DNA of 12,152 bases. It comes from Chthoniobacter sp. (GTDB lineage Bacteria; Verrucomicrobiota; Verrucomicrobiia; Chthoniobacterales; Chthoniobacteraceae). The position numbers and the translations under genes are program-made. The stretch covers positions 1 to 12,152 of the forward strand of contig JANXSB010000101.1 of the NCBI GenBank assembly GCA_025352865.1, given 5' to 3'. The notes under the pieces were generated by a model that was not told the DNA's origin, ran no database searches, and saw only the letters and a list, made by a program, of their open reading frames with translations. Shown one piece after another: positions 1 through 6,610 of this stretch. Numbering within the stretch: the stretch's first letter is position 1; every line of letters begins with the position of its first letter.

Positions 1-1349
1 TTGTTTTTCGTAGCGTGGAGCGCGTGGACGAGCACCTCGGTGGCCTCGAGCGCGGGGAGCACGGCGAGCTGGCGGCGGAGGACGCTGATGCGCTCGAACT
101 CCTGCGGGTGGTAGAGCAGCTCGTCGCGGCGTGTGGCGGACTGGAGGAAATTGATGGCGGGGAAAACGCGCTTGTCGCTGAGGCCGCGGTCGAGGCGGAT
201 CTCCATGTTGCCGGTGCCCTTGTATTCCTCAAAGATGAGGTCGTCCATGCGGCTGTTCGTCTCAATGAGGCAGGTGGCGAGGATGGTGAGGCTGCCGCCT
301 TCCTCGGTGTTGCGCGCGCTGCTGAAAAATTTCTTCGGTTTCACCAGCGCCTTGGAATCGACGCCGCCGGACATGGTGCGGCTGCGTGCACCGCCGCCCT
401 GGAGGTTGTTGTAGCCGCGCGAGAGGCGGGTGATCGAATCCATGAGGATGACGACGTGGCGGCGCAATTCGACGAGGCGTTTCGCGCGCTCGCTTACGAG
501 TTCGGCGATGGTGGTGTGGCGCTGCGGGCTTTCGTCGAAAGTGGAGGAGTAGATTTCGCAAATCACGCTGCGCCGGAAGTCTGTGACTTCCTCCGGGCGC
601 TCATCCACGAGGAGGAGGATGACGTGGGTCTCGGGGGAATTGACGATGATGGATTGCGCGATGTCTTTCAGCAGGATGGTTTTTCCTGTGCGCGGCGGCG
701 CGACGATGAGCCCGCGCTGTCCGCGGCCGAGCGGGGCGATGATGTCGAGGGCGCGACCGGTGATGGAGGTGCTCTTTTGGTTTTCGAGGACGATGCGCTC
801 GGTCGGGTGCAACGCGGTGAGCTGGTCGAATTCCTTCGTCGGTTTCCAGTCATCAGCCGGGATGCCCTCGATGCTGAGCACTTTGTCGAGTGTGAGAAAT
901 TTTTCGCGGTCACGCGGCGGGCGGATGCGGGCGCTGAGCCGGTTGCCGTGGCGCAGGCCGAACTGCCGCTCGGCCTGCTGGGGCACAAAAACGTCCTGCG
1001 GGAGAGAGCGAAAATTGTAGCACGGCCAGCGGAGGAAGCCGCTGCCCTGCGGGGAAAGTTCGAGCACGCCGTCGGCGAAAATCTCGGTGCCGCGGGCGGC
1101 GTAGGCTTTGAGGAGATCGCAGACGAGATGATGCCGGGTGCGGTCGGGATTGATGCGGAGATGCAGCGCCTCGGCGCGGGCGAGGATGGCCGAGAGCGGC
1201 TCGGAGTGCAGCTCGTCGATCCAGAGTTGCTGCGGTGGTGCGGAGGGCGCTTCCCGGGGGACGTCAGCCGTCGGTTCGGCGGAGACAGGCGGCGAGGAGT
1301 CGGGCCTGTCGTTCGAGACAGGGGAGGGTGGAGTCGTTCCAGATGACAT
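1..1349 (-). CDS. rho: Transcription termination factor Rho (3' end cut by window edge)
   Basis: This is the hexameric RNA-dependent ATPase that loads on untranslated RNA and terminates transcription in the cytoplasm. Reading from ATG at 1349, 449 codons are visible; the last partial codon is at bases 1-2 and probably 10-20 residues are missing. Residues 1-40 are a Pro/Ser-rich, unconserved leader. The helical N-terminal domain starts near residue 42 and the RNA-binding cold-shock-like domain covers about 94-151 (GSGFLRWPCYNF). Walker A is GLIVAPPRTGKT (213-224), the Walker B region is VVILMDSITRLSRGYN (299-314), the Q-loop region SGGVDSKALVKPKKFF is at 327-342, and the R-loop region GTGNMEIRLDR is at 378-388. 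All key ATPase motifs are intact. The ATG at 1349 is the only ATG in this frame after the last stop (1419-1421), but it lies 86 bases inside coaE and has no clear Shine-Dalgarno. A later non-ATG start near residue 41 would still keep every conserved domain. The family call is near certain; the start is less so. Confidence 0.97.
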   Translation of the reverse strand, partial: MSSGTTPPSPVSNDRPDSSPPVSAEPTADVPREAPSAPPQQLWIDELHSEPLSAILARAEALHLRINPDRTRHHLVCDLLKAYAARGTEIFADGVLELSPQGSGFLRWPCYNFRSLPQDVFVPQQAERQFGLRHGNRLSARIRPPRDREKFLTLDKVLSIEGIPADDWKPTKEFDQLTALHPTERIVLENQKSTSITGRALDIIAPLGRGQRGLIVAPPRTGKTILLKDIAQSIIVNSPETHVILLLVDERPEEVTDFRRSVICEIYSSTFDESPQRHTTIAELVSERAKRLVELRRHVVILMDSITRLSRGYNNLQGGGARSRTMSGGVDSKALVKPKKFFSSARNTEEGGSLTILATCLIETNSRMDDLIFEEYKGTGNMEIRLDRGLSDKRVFPAINFLQSATRRDELLYHPQEFERISVLRRQLAVLPALEATEVLVHALHATKN

Positions 1350-1866
1350 GATGGGCGTGGTTGATTTTCGTCGCGAGATCGAGCTGGGAGGTGATGATTT
1401 TTTCGGCCAGTCCGGCGCTCAGGCCGCGCTGTTCCGCGAGCCGCCGCCGCTGCGTGGCCGAAGGGCAGGCGACGACGACGATCCGGTCGAAGCTTGCTTC
1501 GGCCTGCGTCTCAAAGAGCAGCGGGATGTCCACGACGAACCAGCCGCCCTCGCGGGCGACCTGCGGGGCGCGTGCGATCCAGCGCGACCGGATGGCCGGG
1601 TGCAGGATGCGCTCAAGCTGCCGCCGTTTCGATTCATCGTCGAAAACGAGCGCACGCAGCCTGGTGCGGTCGGGATTTCCTTCTGCGTCACAAATGGCAT
1701 TGCCAAAAGTCTCCGCGACCGCCTGACGGATCGCGGCATCATGGGCCAGCAACTCGTGCGCAGTCTGATCGGCGTCGAAAAGTTCGGCGGGAAGATGGCG
1801 CAGGAGCAGGCCGGTGAACGACGATTTCCCGGTGGCAATTCCGCCGGTGACGCCGAGGACGGGCAC
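1264..1866 (-). CDS. coaE: Dephospho-CoA kinase CoaE
   Basis: It catalyses the last step of coenzyme A synthesis, phosphorylating the 3'-OH of the dephospho-CoA ribose with ATP in the cytoplasm. With a GTG start at 1866 the protein has 200 residues, the usual family length. It begins directly with the P-loop GVTGGIATGKSS (5-16). Other family marks are FDADQTAHELL (30-40), HPAIRSR (89-95), the PLLFE motif (115-119), an Arg-rich lid region (139-147) and the closing segment SQLDLATKINHAHHVIWN (160-177). In that segment AHH replaces the commoner AD-x. A longer frame to ATG 1953 exists, but it would add 29 Arg/Ser-rich residues read through the secretin gene and unlike any CoaE leader. The GTG lies 4 bases after the secretin stop (TAG, 1871-1873), which suggests translational coupling. 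The 3' end overlaps the start of rho by 86 bases. Function is confident; the start is probable. Confidence 0.94.
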   Translation of the reverse strand: MPVLGVTGGIATGKSSFTGLLLRHLPAELFDADQTAHELLAHDAAIRQAVAETFGNAICDAEGNPDRTRLRALVFDDESKRRQLERILHPAIRSRWIARAPQVAREGGWFVVDIPLLFETQAEASFDRIVVVACPSATQRRRLAEQRGLSAGLAEKIITSQLDLATKINHAHHVIWNDSTLPCLERQARLLAACLRRTDG

Positions 1867-1870
1867 AGCC

Positions 1871-4519
1871 CTATTTTGAGAACAGCGGGAGATCGGAGAC
1901 TCCGAGATCCGGCGGAGCCAGTGTCTCGATGACTTCCTCCTTCTCCTCGTCAAATCGCACCGGGTCGCCGTCGGGTTTCATCAGGCGGGCGGAGACGAAG
2001 ATGACGAGATTGCGCTTCAAGTGCTGATCGACGCTGGAGCGGAAGAGACGGCCGATGATCGGAATGTCGCCGATGATCGGGATCTTGTCCTCGACCTTCT
2101 GCACATCCTCGCGCATCAGTCCGCCGAGGACGACGGTATTGCCGTCATAGACGCTCACGCTGGTGGTGACTTTGCGGGTGCTGAAGATCGGCTGGTTGAT
2201 GACGTTGGGCGTGATGACGTTGACGACCGACTGGCCGAGGGCGTTGGTCGAACTGGTCTGAATCGGGCTGCCGTAGTTGATGAATCCTTCAAACTCGACG
2301 ACCTGCGGGACGAGGTTGAGGTCGATGGTGTATTCATCCGGGCCGACGACGGGTTCGACTTCGAGGGTGACGCCGGTATTGCGCACTTCAAAGGCGGTCG
2401 GGGTGGTCGGGGTGACCGGGAAACTGCCCGTACTGCTGCTGTTGGTGAGGAGTCCGGTGAGCGGGTTGACGATGAGGCCGCCGCCGCCGCCGAAAGTGCC
2501 GCCGACGTTCTGCGGGATTTGCGGCGGATCGAACTCGGTCGGGTATTTGAATTCGCGAATGACTTCGATGACCGCCCGCTGACCGCTCTTGGTCGTGACG
2601 CGCGGTGCGGAGAGGAGATCGACGCCCTTTTTCTGGTTGAGCGCGCGGATCACCATTTGGAACTGAGGATCGGTGAAGACGCCCGAGAGCGCCCCGAGGG
2701 CCGGTGCGAGTTTGGTGGCTCCGGAAGATCCGAAGAGCAGGGCATCAATGGCATTGGCACTGATGGCCACCTGGCCGGAGCGGTTTGCCGCGGTGATGGG
2801 GTTGGTGGCGACGGGTGTGCCGCCCGGTCCGATAAATGGAAAGTCGGACGCGTTGGTCGCAGATGCAGTCCCGGAGGTTCCACCGCTGAAGAAGACATTC
2901 TTCGTGGCGGGGGTGTTGGCCGCCCCGAGCAGCCAGTCGAAGCTGAGTTCCTTGAGATTGCTTTGGGAGATTTCGACAAATTTCGCCTCGATCTCGACCT
3001 GCTTCGGACCGCCGCCGGGGCCGGAATTGATGATCGTTTCGATCAAATCCAACTGATCCTGGGTATTGCGGACGATCAGACGGCTGCTGCTGACGATGTA
3101 AATTGCCGAAGCGTTCGGGTTGTTGAATTGCACGCCATTGGAAATGAGCCAGTTTTTCGCCGACTCGCGGTCAGCGATCCCTGATCCGCCTTTCGTAACA
3201 TCGGTCGCGCCGCCGCCGCCCTTGGCGGCACCGAAGGCGGGCGCGGCCAGCGCGCCGCCGCCAGCTTCTCCTCCGGATGGAGAGCGCGGAATCAAGTCCG
3301 GGCGAACTTTCCATTCCTTGGTGACGACGGTATCGGTATTCATGGTCTGAGGCACGATGGACACCGCATATGGCTCGACCTTGAATTTGAGATTCGCGAG
3401 ACCGGTCACATACTTCAGTGCCTCGATCATCGGGATGCTCGACAGTGAAACCGTGATCCGGGCATCCGCGGGATTGCCGAGCGAGACCGGAGCCACTGCC
3501 GCCGCCGGGGCGGGAGCCGCGTCAAGGCCAGGAATGGCCGACACCGGCGGAGCACCGCCGGCTTCGGGTGCCGACACCGGGCCTCCTCCTTCGAGCTTGA
3601 GCACGATGTTGACGCCCGTCTTCGGGTCGTCGGGATCGAGTTCGATGCTCTTCCTCTTCAAATAGTCCACCGCCTCACGAATGGTGGCTTCCTTGAATTC
3701 CAACTTCGGGATGATGATCCGCTCCAGTTTGCGCTGAATCTTGGCGATGTTGCCGGGATCCCTGGACGGTTCCACAATGACTCCGAGCGAAGGATCGACA
3801 TTGAAACGCCGCACCGGCACCGCCCACGCCTTGTCGGTCTGCTCGATCGCATTGGCGCGGGTGTGATTGTAAGCCACCATGTCGAAGTCGCTCTTTGCGC
3901 GGGAGATCTTCTCCTCAAAGGCGCGGGCCGCTTTGTTGTAATGGTCGATGTTGAGAATCTGCTCGCAGCGCTTGAGGGCGAAGTCATAGCGCCCGGTGTC
4001 GTAGAAACCCTGGGCCTCGACGAAGAGCTGCTTAACTTTTTCGACGTTGCCGCGGAACTGCGGCCCGATGGTGTGGTTGTAATACGTCGGGTCTTCGAGG
4101 TGCGAGAGGATGACGATGGCGTCCCTGCAGCGCGGATCGTAGCGATCGTCGGTGACAACGCGCAGCGTGTTCTCGGCATCGGCGTAGCGGCCTTCGGTGA
4201 TCCGCTGCTCGGCGAGTTTGCAACTGGCAGCGCAGAAGCCCCGCAGCGCGCGATTGTAGCTGCGCTGGGTGAGATAGGCATTCGGAATGAGGTCGCAGGC
4301 GTTTTTGTAGTAAGCGGTGGCTTTCTCGTAGTCCCGGATTTTCATCGCCCGGTCGCCGTTTTCGATCATCTGCGCGCCTCGGTTCTCGTAATCCGCGCGG
4401 CGGCTTTTTTCATTTTCCGCGGTGCTTTCGACGCTGGCGGCAAAGGCGAGGGACGGGGTGATGATCATCGAGGCGACCAGCAGTGAGGAGATCGTGGTGG
4501 CGAGTGGGGGTTTGGTCAT
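1871..4519 (-). CDS. Secretin (GspD/PilQ family), Amuc_1098-like outer-membrane pilus/secretion channel
   Basis: This 882-residue protein should form the multimeric outer-membrane gate of a type IV pilus or type II secretion machine. A signal peptide is visible (hydrophobic 9-28, cleavage near AFAA-S). Residues about 35-220 form a helical, TPR-like region (MKIRDYEKATAYYKNACDL, 59-77; TGRYDFALKRCEQIL, 175-189). It holds all five cysteines of the protein (75, 96, 100, 131, 185). Next comes an N-domain around 265-310 and again 353-390, split by a Pro/Ala/Gly linker (311-350), then a Gly-rich linker (413-447). A ring-building domain follows (about 450-498). The secretin core runs from about 505 to 848 with SAPRVTTKSGQRAVIEV (637-653) and the signature VYDGNTVVLGGLMRED (790-805), KIPIIGDIPIIGRLFRS (812-828). 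The order and neighbours match the Akkermansia Amuc_1098 locus. No Shine-Dalgarno precedes the ATG. Pilus versus secretion use cannot be settled here. Confidence 0.95.
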   Translation of the reverse strand: MTKPPLATTISSLLVASMIITPSLAFAASVESTAENEKSRRADYENRGAQMIENGDRAMKIRDYEKATAYYKNACDLIPNAYLTQRSYNRALRGFCAASCKLAEQRITEGRYADAENTLRVVTDDRYDPRCRDAIVILSHLEDPTYYNHTIGPQFRGNVEKVKQLFVEAQGFYDTGRYDFALKRCEQILNIDHYNKAARAFEEKISRAKSDFDMVAYNHTRANAIEQTDKAWAVPVRRFNVDPSLGVIVEPSRDPGNIAKIQRKLERIIIPKLEFKEATIREAVDYLKRKSIELDPDDPKTGVNIVLKLEGGGPVSAPEAGGAPPVSAIPGLDAAPAPAAAVAPVSLGNPADARITVSLSSIPMIEALKYVTGLANLKFKVEPYAVSIVPQTMNTDTVVTKEWKVRPDLIPRSPSGGEAGGGALAAPAFGAAKGGGGATDVTKGGSGIADRESAKNWLISNGVQFNNPNASAIYIVSSSRLIVRNTQDQLDLIETIINSGPGGGPKQVEIEAKFVEISQSNLKELSFDWLLGAANTPATKNVFFSGGTSGTASATNASDFPFIGPGGTPVATNPITAANRSGQVAISANAIDALLFGSSGATKLAPALGALSGVFTDPQFQMVIRALNQKKGVDLLSAPRVTTKSGQRAVIEVIREFKYPTEFDPPQIPQNVGGTFGGGGGLIVNPLTGLLTNSSSTGSFPVTPTTPTAFEVRNTGVTLEVEPVVGPDEYTIDLNLVPQVVEFEGFINYGSPIQTSSTNALGQSVVNVITPNVINQPIFSTRKVTTSVSVYDGNTVVLGGLMREDVQKVEDKIPIIGDIPIIGRLFRSSVDQHLKRNLVIFVSARLMKPDGDPVRFDEEKEEVIETLAPPDLGVSDLPLFSK

Positions 4520-4618
4520 GGGTGCGTTATTTTTGTTGGGAATAATAAGGTAAAATTTTTGCGACCGGCTTGCTGGCCGCAGCTTGGGATCCTGGGGATG
4601 AACGAACGGGAGCGCGGC
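4520..4618 (-). promoter_or_regulatory. AT-rich spacer with imperfect hairpin upstream of the secretin gene (possible promoter or attenuator)
   Basis: This 99-base spacer is the widest gap inside the pilus-like block; its other gaps are 21 bases or less. Read on the minus strand it holds an imperfect inverted repeat at 4580-4561 (GCGGCC and GGTCGC arms with one G-T pair). This is followed at once by A5T4 and then by an AT-rich stretch containing TATTAT (4547-4542), one base from a sigma-70 -10 box. No convincing -35 box lies at the right distance, and the tract after the hairpin begins with A rather than T, so it is a poor intrinsic terminator. A secretin-specific promoter or partial attenuation between the inner-membrane subunits and the secretin is possible but only weakly supported. 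Confidence 0.25.
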
Positions 4619-5680
4619 TTATTTTTTGAGGCGCGGATCAGGAAGGATTTCGACCTGTTTCCCGTCGGGCGTCTGTATTAGGGCCTTGCCCTCCTGGCTG
4701 TCAACGAGTTTGTAAATTTCGGTGATGTTTGGCTTCAGCCGGAATTCTCCGCGCTTTTTCACCGTGAATTCGATGGGCGGATTCGTCCACTCGTAGATGA
4801 AGCGCATGAAGAAATCCGGCGAGTCGGTCACACGGCCTTGGATGAGGATGACTTTTTCGTCAGTTTCCACATTGACGACGGTGAGTTCGGAGACGTCTTC
4901 CTCCTCGTCGGTTTTTGGGTTGTGCTGGGTCTTGTATTCAAACTTCTCCAGCTTGAATCTCGTGTTCGTCACCTTCTCACCGATCTTCAGAAACTCGCTC
5001 GGCTGCCTGAGATCCATGGTGTTGATCTGGAAGGCGAACTTGTCGATTTTGTCTTTTTTCGGATCGCCATCGTAGGCGTTGAAGAGGAGCCGGAAGGGAA
5101 CGCGGATGAACTGTTTGACGAAAAGTTTTGTGTGGTAAGCCGGATGCGATTCCTTGTTGTTCGGATCAGTTGAGCTTGTTCCGGGAGCCTTGATGTCGGC
5201 TCCTCTCCACTCGTCTTCATTGTTGAACCCGTCTTTGTCTGGATCTTGAGTGGGAACCGCGGGATCGAGCAGCGGCAGGTTGCGTTCGATGAACCATTCA
5301 TTGGGAATCGGCGCGTTGGTCAGGGTGTCAGTGTAGAAGGATTCCTGGTTGGTCTTAATCGGCAGACCGGTTTCTTTCGCGATGACGTAGCGATCGGCCA
5401 CAAACAGCGCACCATATTTTCTTTCAGGGGCACCTTTCCTCGGCTGGCGGGAGTTCGGTTCGTCCCACTGCGGCGAAGCCTCGAGGGTTTTCTTGGCTTC
5501 CTCGATGGGAACGAGGACGAGCGGCGGCACTTTGTCGCGCACGGCGGCGGTGGCGGTGGTGGCGGAAAAGCCTGCGCCAAAACTCAGCGCGCGCAGGATG
5601 AGCAAGACGGAAAAAATGAGCAGTGCGAGCGCGAGGATGGCGAGCGCGAACTGGTCGTAATGTTTCTTGATCCAGTCCAT
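4619..5680 (-). CDS. Amuc_1099-like single-pass membrane protein with TSP3-type calcium motif
   Basis: The protein has 353 residues with a short cytoplasmic start (MDWIKKHYDQ), one membrane helix at about 11-33, and a large periplasmic part. A thrombospondin-type-3-like calcium-binding motif, QDPDKDGFNNEDEW (145-158), is followed by STDPNNKESHP (170-180), the usual continuation of such motifs. The C-terminal region (about 183-345) is rich in beta-type segments (EKVILIQGRVTDSPDFF, 275-291). No enzyme motif is seen. It lies between the PilO-like gene (3-base gap) and the secretin gene, the position held by PilP in classical pilMNOPQ operons and by Amuc_1099 in Akkermansia. I infer that it links the inner-membrane alignment complex to the secretin. 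The homology call rests on gene order, size and topology, and the PilP-like role is inference. The start follows TAG-CCT directly with no Shine-Dalgarno, so coupling to the upstream stop is likely. Confidence 0.85.
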   Translation of the reverse strand: MDWIKKHYDQFALAILALALLIFSVLLILRALSFGAGFSATTATAAVRDKVPPLVLVPIEEAKKTLEASPQWDEPNSRQPRKGAPERKYGALFVADRYVIAKETGLPIKTNQESFYTDTLTNAPIPNEWFIERNLPLLDPAVPTQDPDKDGFNNEDEWRGADIKAPGTSSTDPNNKESHPAYHTKLFVKQFIRVPFRLLFNAYDGDPKKDKIDKFAFQINTMDLRQPSEFLKIGEKVTNTRFKLEKFEYKTQHNPKTDEEEDVSELTVVNVETDEKVILIQGRVTDSPDFFMRFIYEWTNPPIEFTVKKRGEFRLKPNITEIYKLVDSQEGKALIQTPDGKQVEILPDPRLKK

Positions 5681-5683
5681 AGG

Positions 5684-6610
5684 CTATTTCGAGGGAGCGG
5701 CGGCGGCAGGTTCCGCAAAATCGACAATGTCGATGACCATTGTGACTTCGAGTTGTTCATCGCCGACGATGTATTGGGAGGGACCAGTTGAAGCGGGAGG
5801 AGTCGGCGGGTTTGGCGTTGGCGTGCCAGGCACTGGCGGGTTGGTGGAAGGCGTCGGAGCCGGGGCTGGCGGCGGCACATTCACCACGCGCGGCGGGCCT
5901 TTGTCGTTCTGGCTTTTGATTCTGACGATGCGCGGGATGTAATACTGCGGGGCCTTTGGGCCGGTGATGGCATTCAAGACGGCAGCGAAAGCGGGCGGAC
6001 GGCAGACCATCGAGAGTTCAAAGGAGTGGGTCGAAACCAGTGCCTTGCCCTTCTTGTCTCCTTTCTTTCCGGATTCCTCGGGAAGCGGGTCGCGTTTCAT
6101 CGGTTTCAGTTCCGCGACATGGTTGTCGAAAAGCTGGTTCAGCACCCATTCGATGGCCTTTAGCTCACGGCCCAGCGGACCTGCTGCTTCCGGTGTCGGC
6201 GGGCGCGTTTCATAACTGTCCGCACCGAGAAAAAACTTGTCCGGGAGATGCGTGCCGCCTTGCGCAGCGTGGTCGAGCACGGCGGTCTTGGTCGCCTTGA
6301 GCTTGTCCTGAAACTCCTCGGGCGTCATTGGCACCAGCGGAAAGGATTTGGCCGCGAGCGAGGTTTGAAATGCGGCGATGACTTCGACCGCGTCTTTCTT
6401 TTGCGCGACGAGCGCGTCGAGGTTTTTCTGGTTCGGCGACAGCGGCAGATTTTGCAGGCGGCCGAGTTCGCTCGCCAGACCATTGTAACGCGTGGCGGCC
6501 TCGTCGGCCCCGCCCATGGCCGCCAAGAGCAGATAGCCCAGCGTGCCGAGGCCGGCGAGCATCACGGCAAAAAAACCGGTGAGGAATTTGTTCTCTTTGA
6601 TCCAGTTCAT
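5684..6610 (-). CDS. Amuc_1100-like PilO-type inner-membrane pilus alignment protein
   Basis: At 308 residues this is close to Amuc_1100 of Akkermansia (about 317), the protein known for TLR2-linked host effects. Layout: cytoplasmic N-terminus, a membrane helix at about 9-31, a helical coiled-coil-prone stretch (33-116), and two small alpha/beta domains as expected for PilO/GspM-type proteins. Segments that line up with my memory of Amuc_1100 are RELKAIEWVLNQL (148-160), VLNAITGPKAPQYYIPRIVRI (211-231, with the arginine-isoleucine end) and GDEQLEVTMVIDIVDFAEP (283-301). A Pro/Ala/Thr-rich segment (244-276) sits just before the last strand, as in Amuc_1100. A Lys/Gly-rich tract (181-190) precedes a beta strand. 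The ATG overlaps the pilM stop by 4 bases (ATGA, 6607-6610), so the two are translationally coupled. It is expected to pair with the PilN-like half of its neighbour. Homology is confident; any signalling to hosts is not implied by the sequence. Confidence 0.9.
   Translation of the reverse strand: MNWIKENKFLTGFFAVMLAGLGTLGYLLLAAMGGADEAATRYNGLASELGRLQNLPLSPNQKNLDALVAQKKDAVEVIAAFQTSLAAKSFPLVPMTPEEFQDKLKATKTAVLDHAAQGGTHLPDKFFLGADSYETRPPTPEAAGPLGRELKAIEWVLNQLFDNHVAELKPMKRDPLPEESGKKGDKKGKALVSTHSFELSMVCRPPAFAAVLNAITGPKAPQYYIPRIVRIKSQNDKGPPRVVNVPPPAPAPTPSTNPPVPGTPTPNPPTPPASTGPSQYIVGDEQLEVTMVIDIVDFAEPAAAAPSK

Noticed and set aside
15..1346. A 443-codon open frame on the plus strand opposite rho
   Set aside because: The minus strand encodes intact Rho motifs throughout; the plus-strand product has none.
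1867..1953. Upstream ATG (1953) extension of coaE
   Set aside because: It would add 29 Arg/Ser-rich residues translated within the secretin gene. The GTG at 1866 gives a 200-residue protein starting right at the P-loop, as usual for CoaE.
3180..3290. Low-complexity GC-rich tract within the secretin gene as a possible insertion
   Set aside because: It is in frame and encodes a Gly/Ala linker between N-domains, a common feature of secretins, and no target-site duplication or inverted repeats flank it.
5790..5880. Repetitive-looking G-rich tract suggesting a tandem repeat
   Set aside because: It encodes the Pro/Thr/Ala-rich segment of the Amuc_1100-like protein. The codons are similar but no exact repeat unit is maintained.
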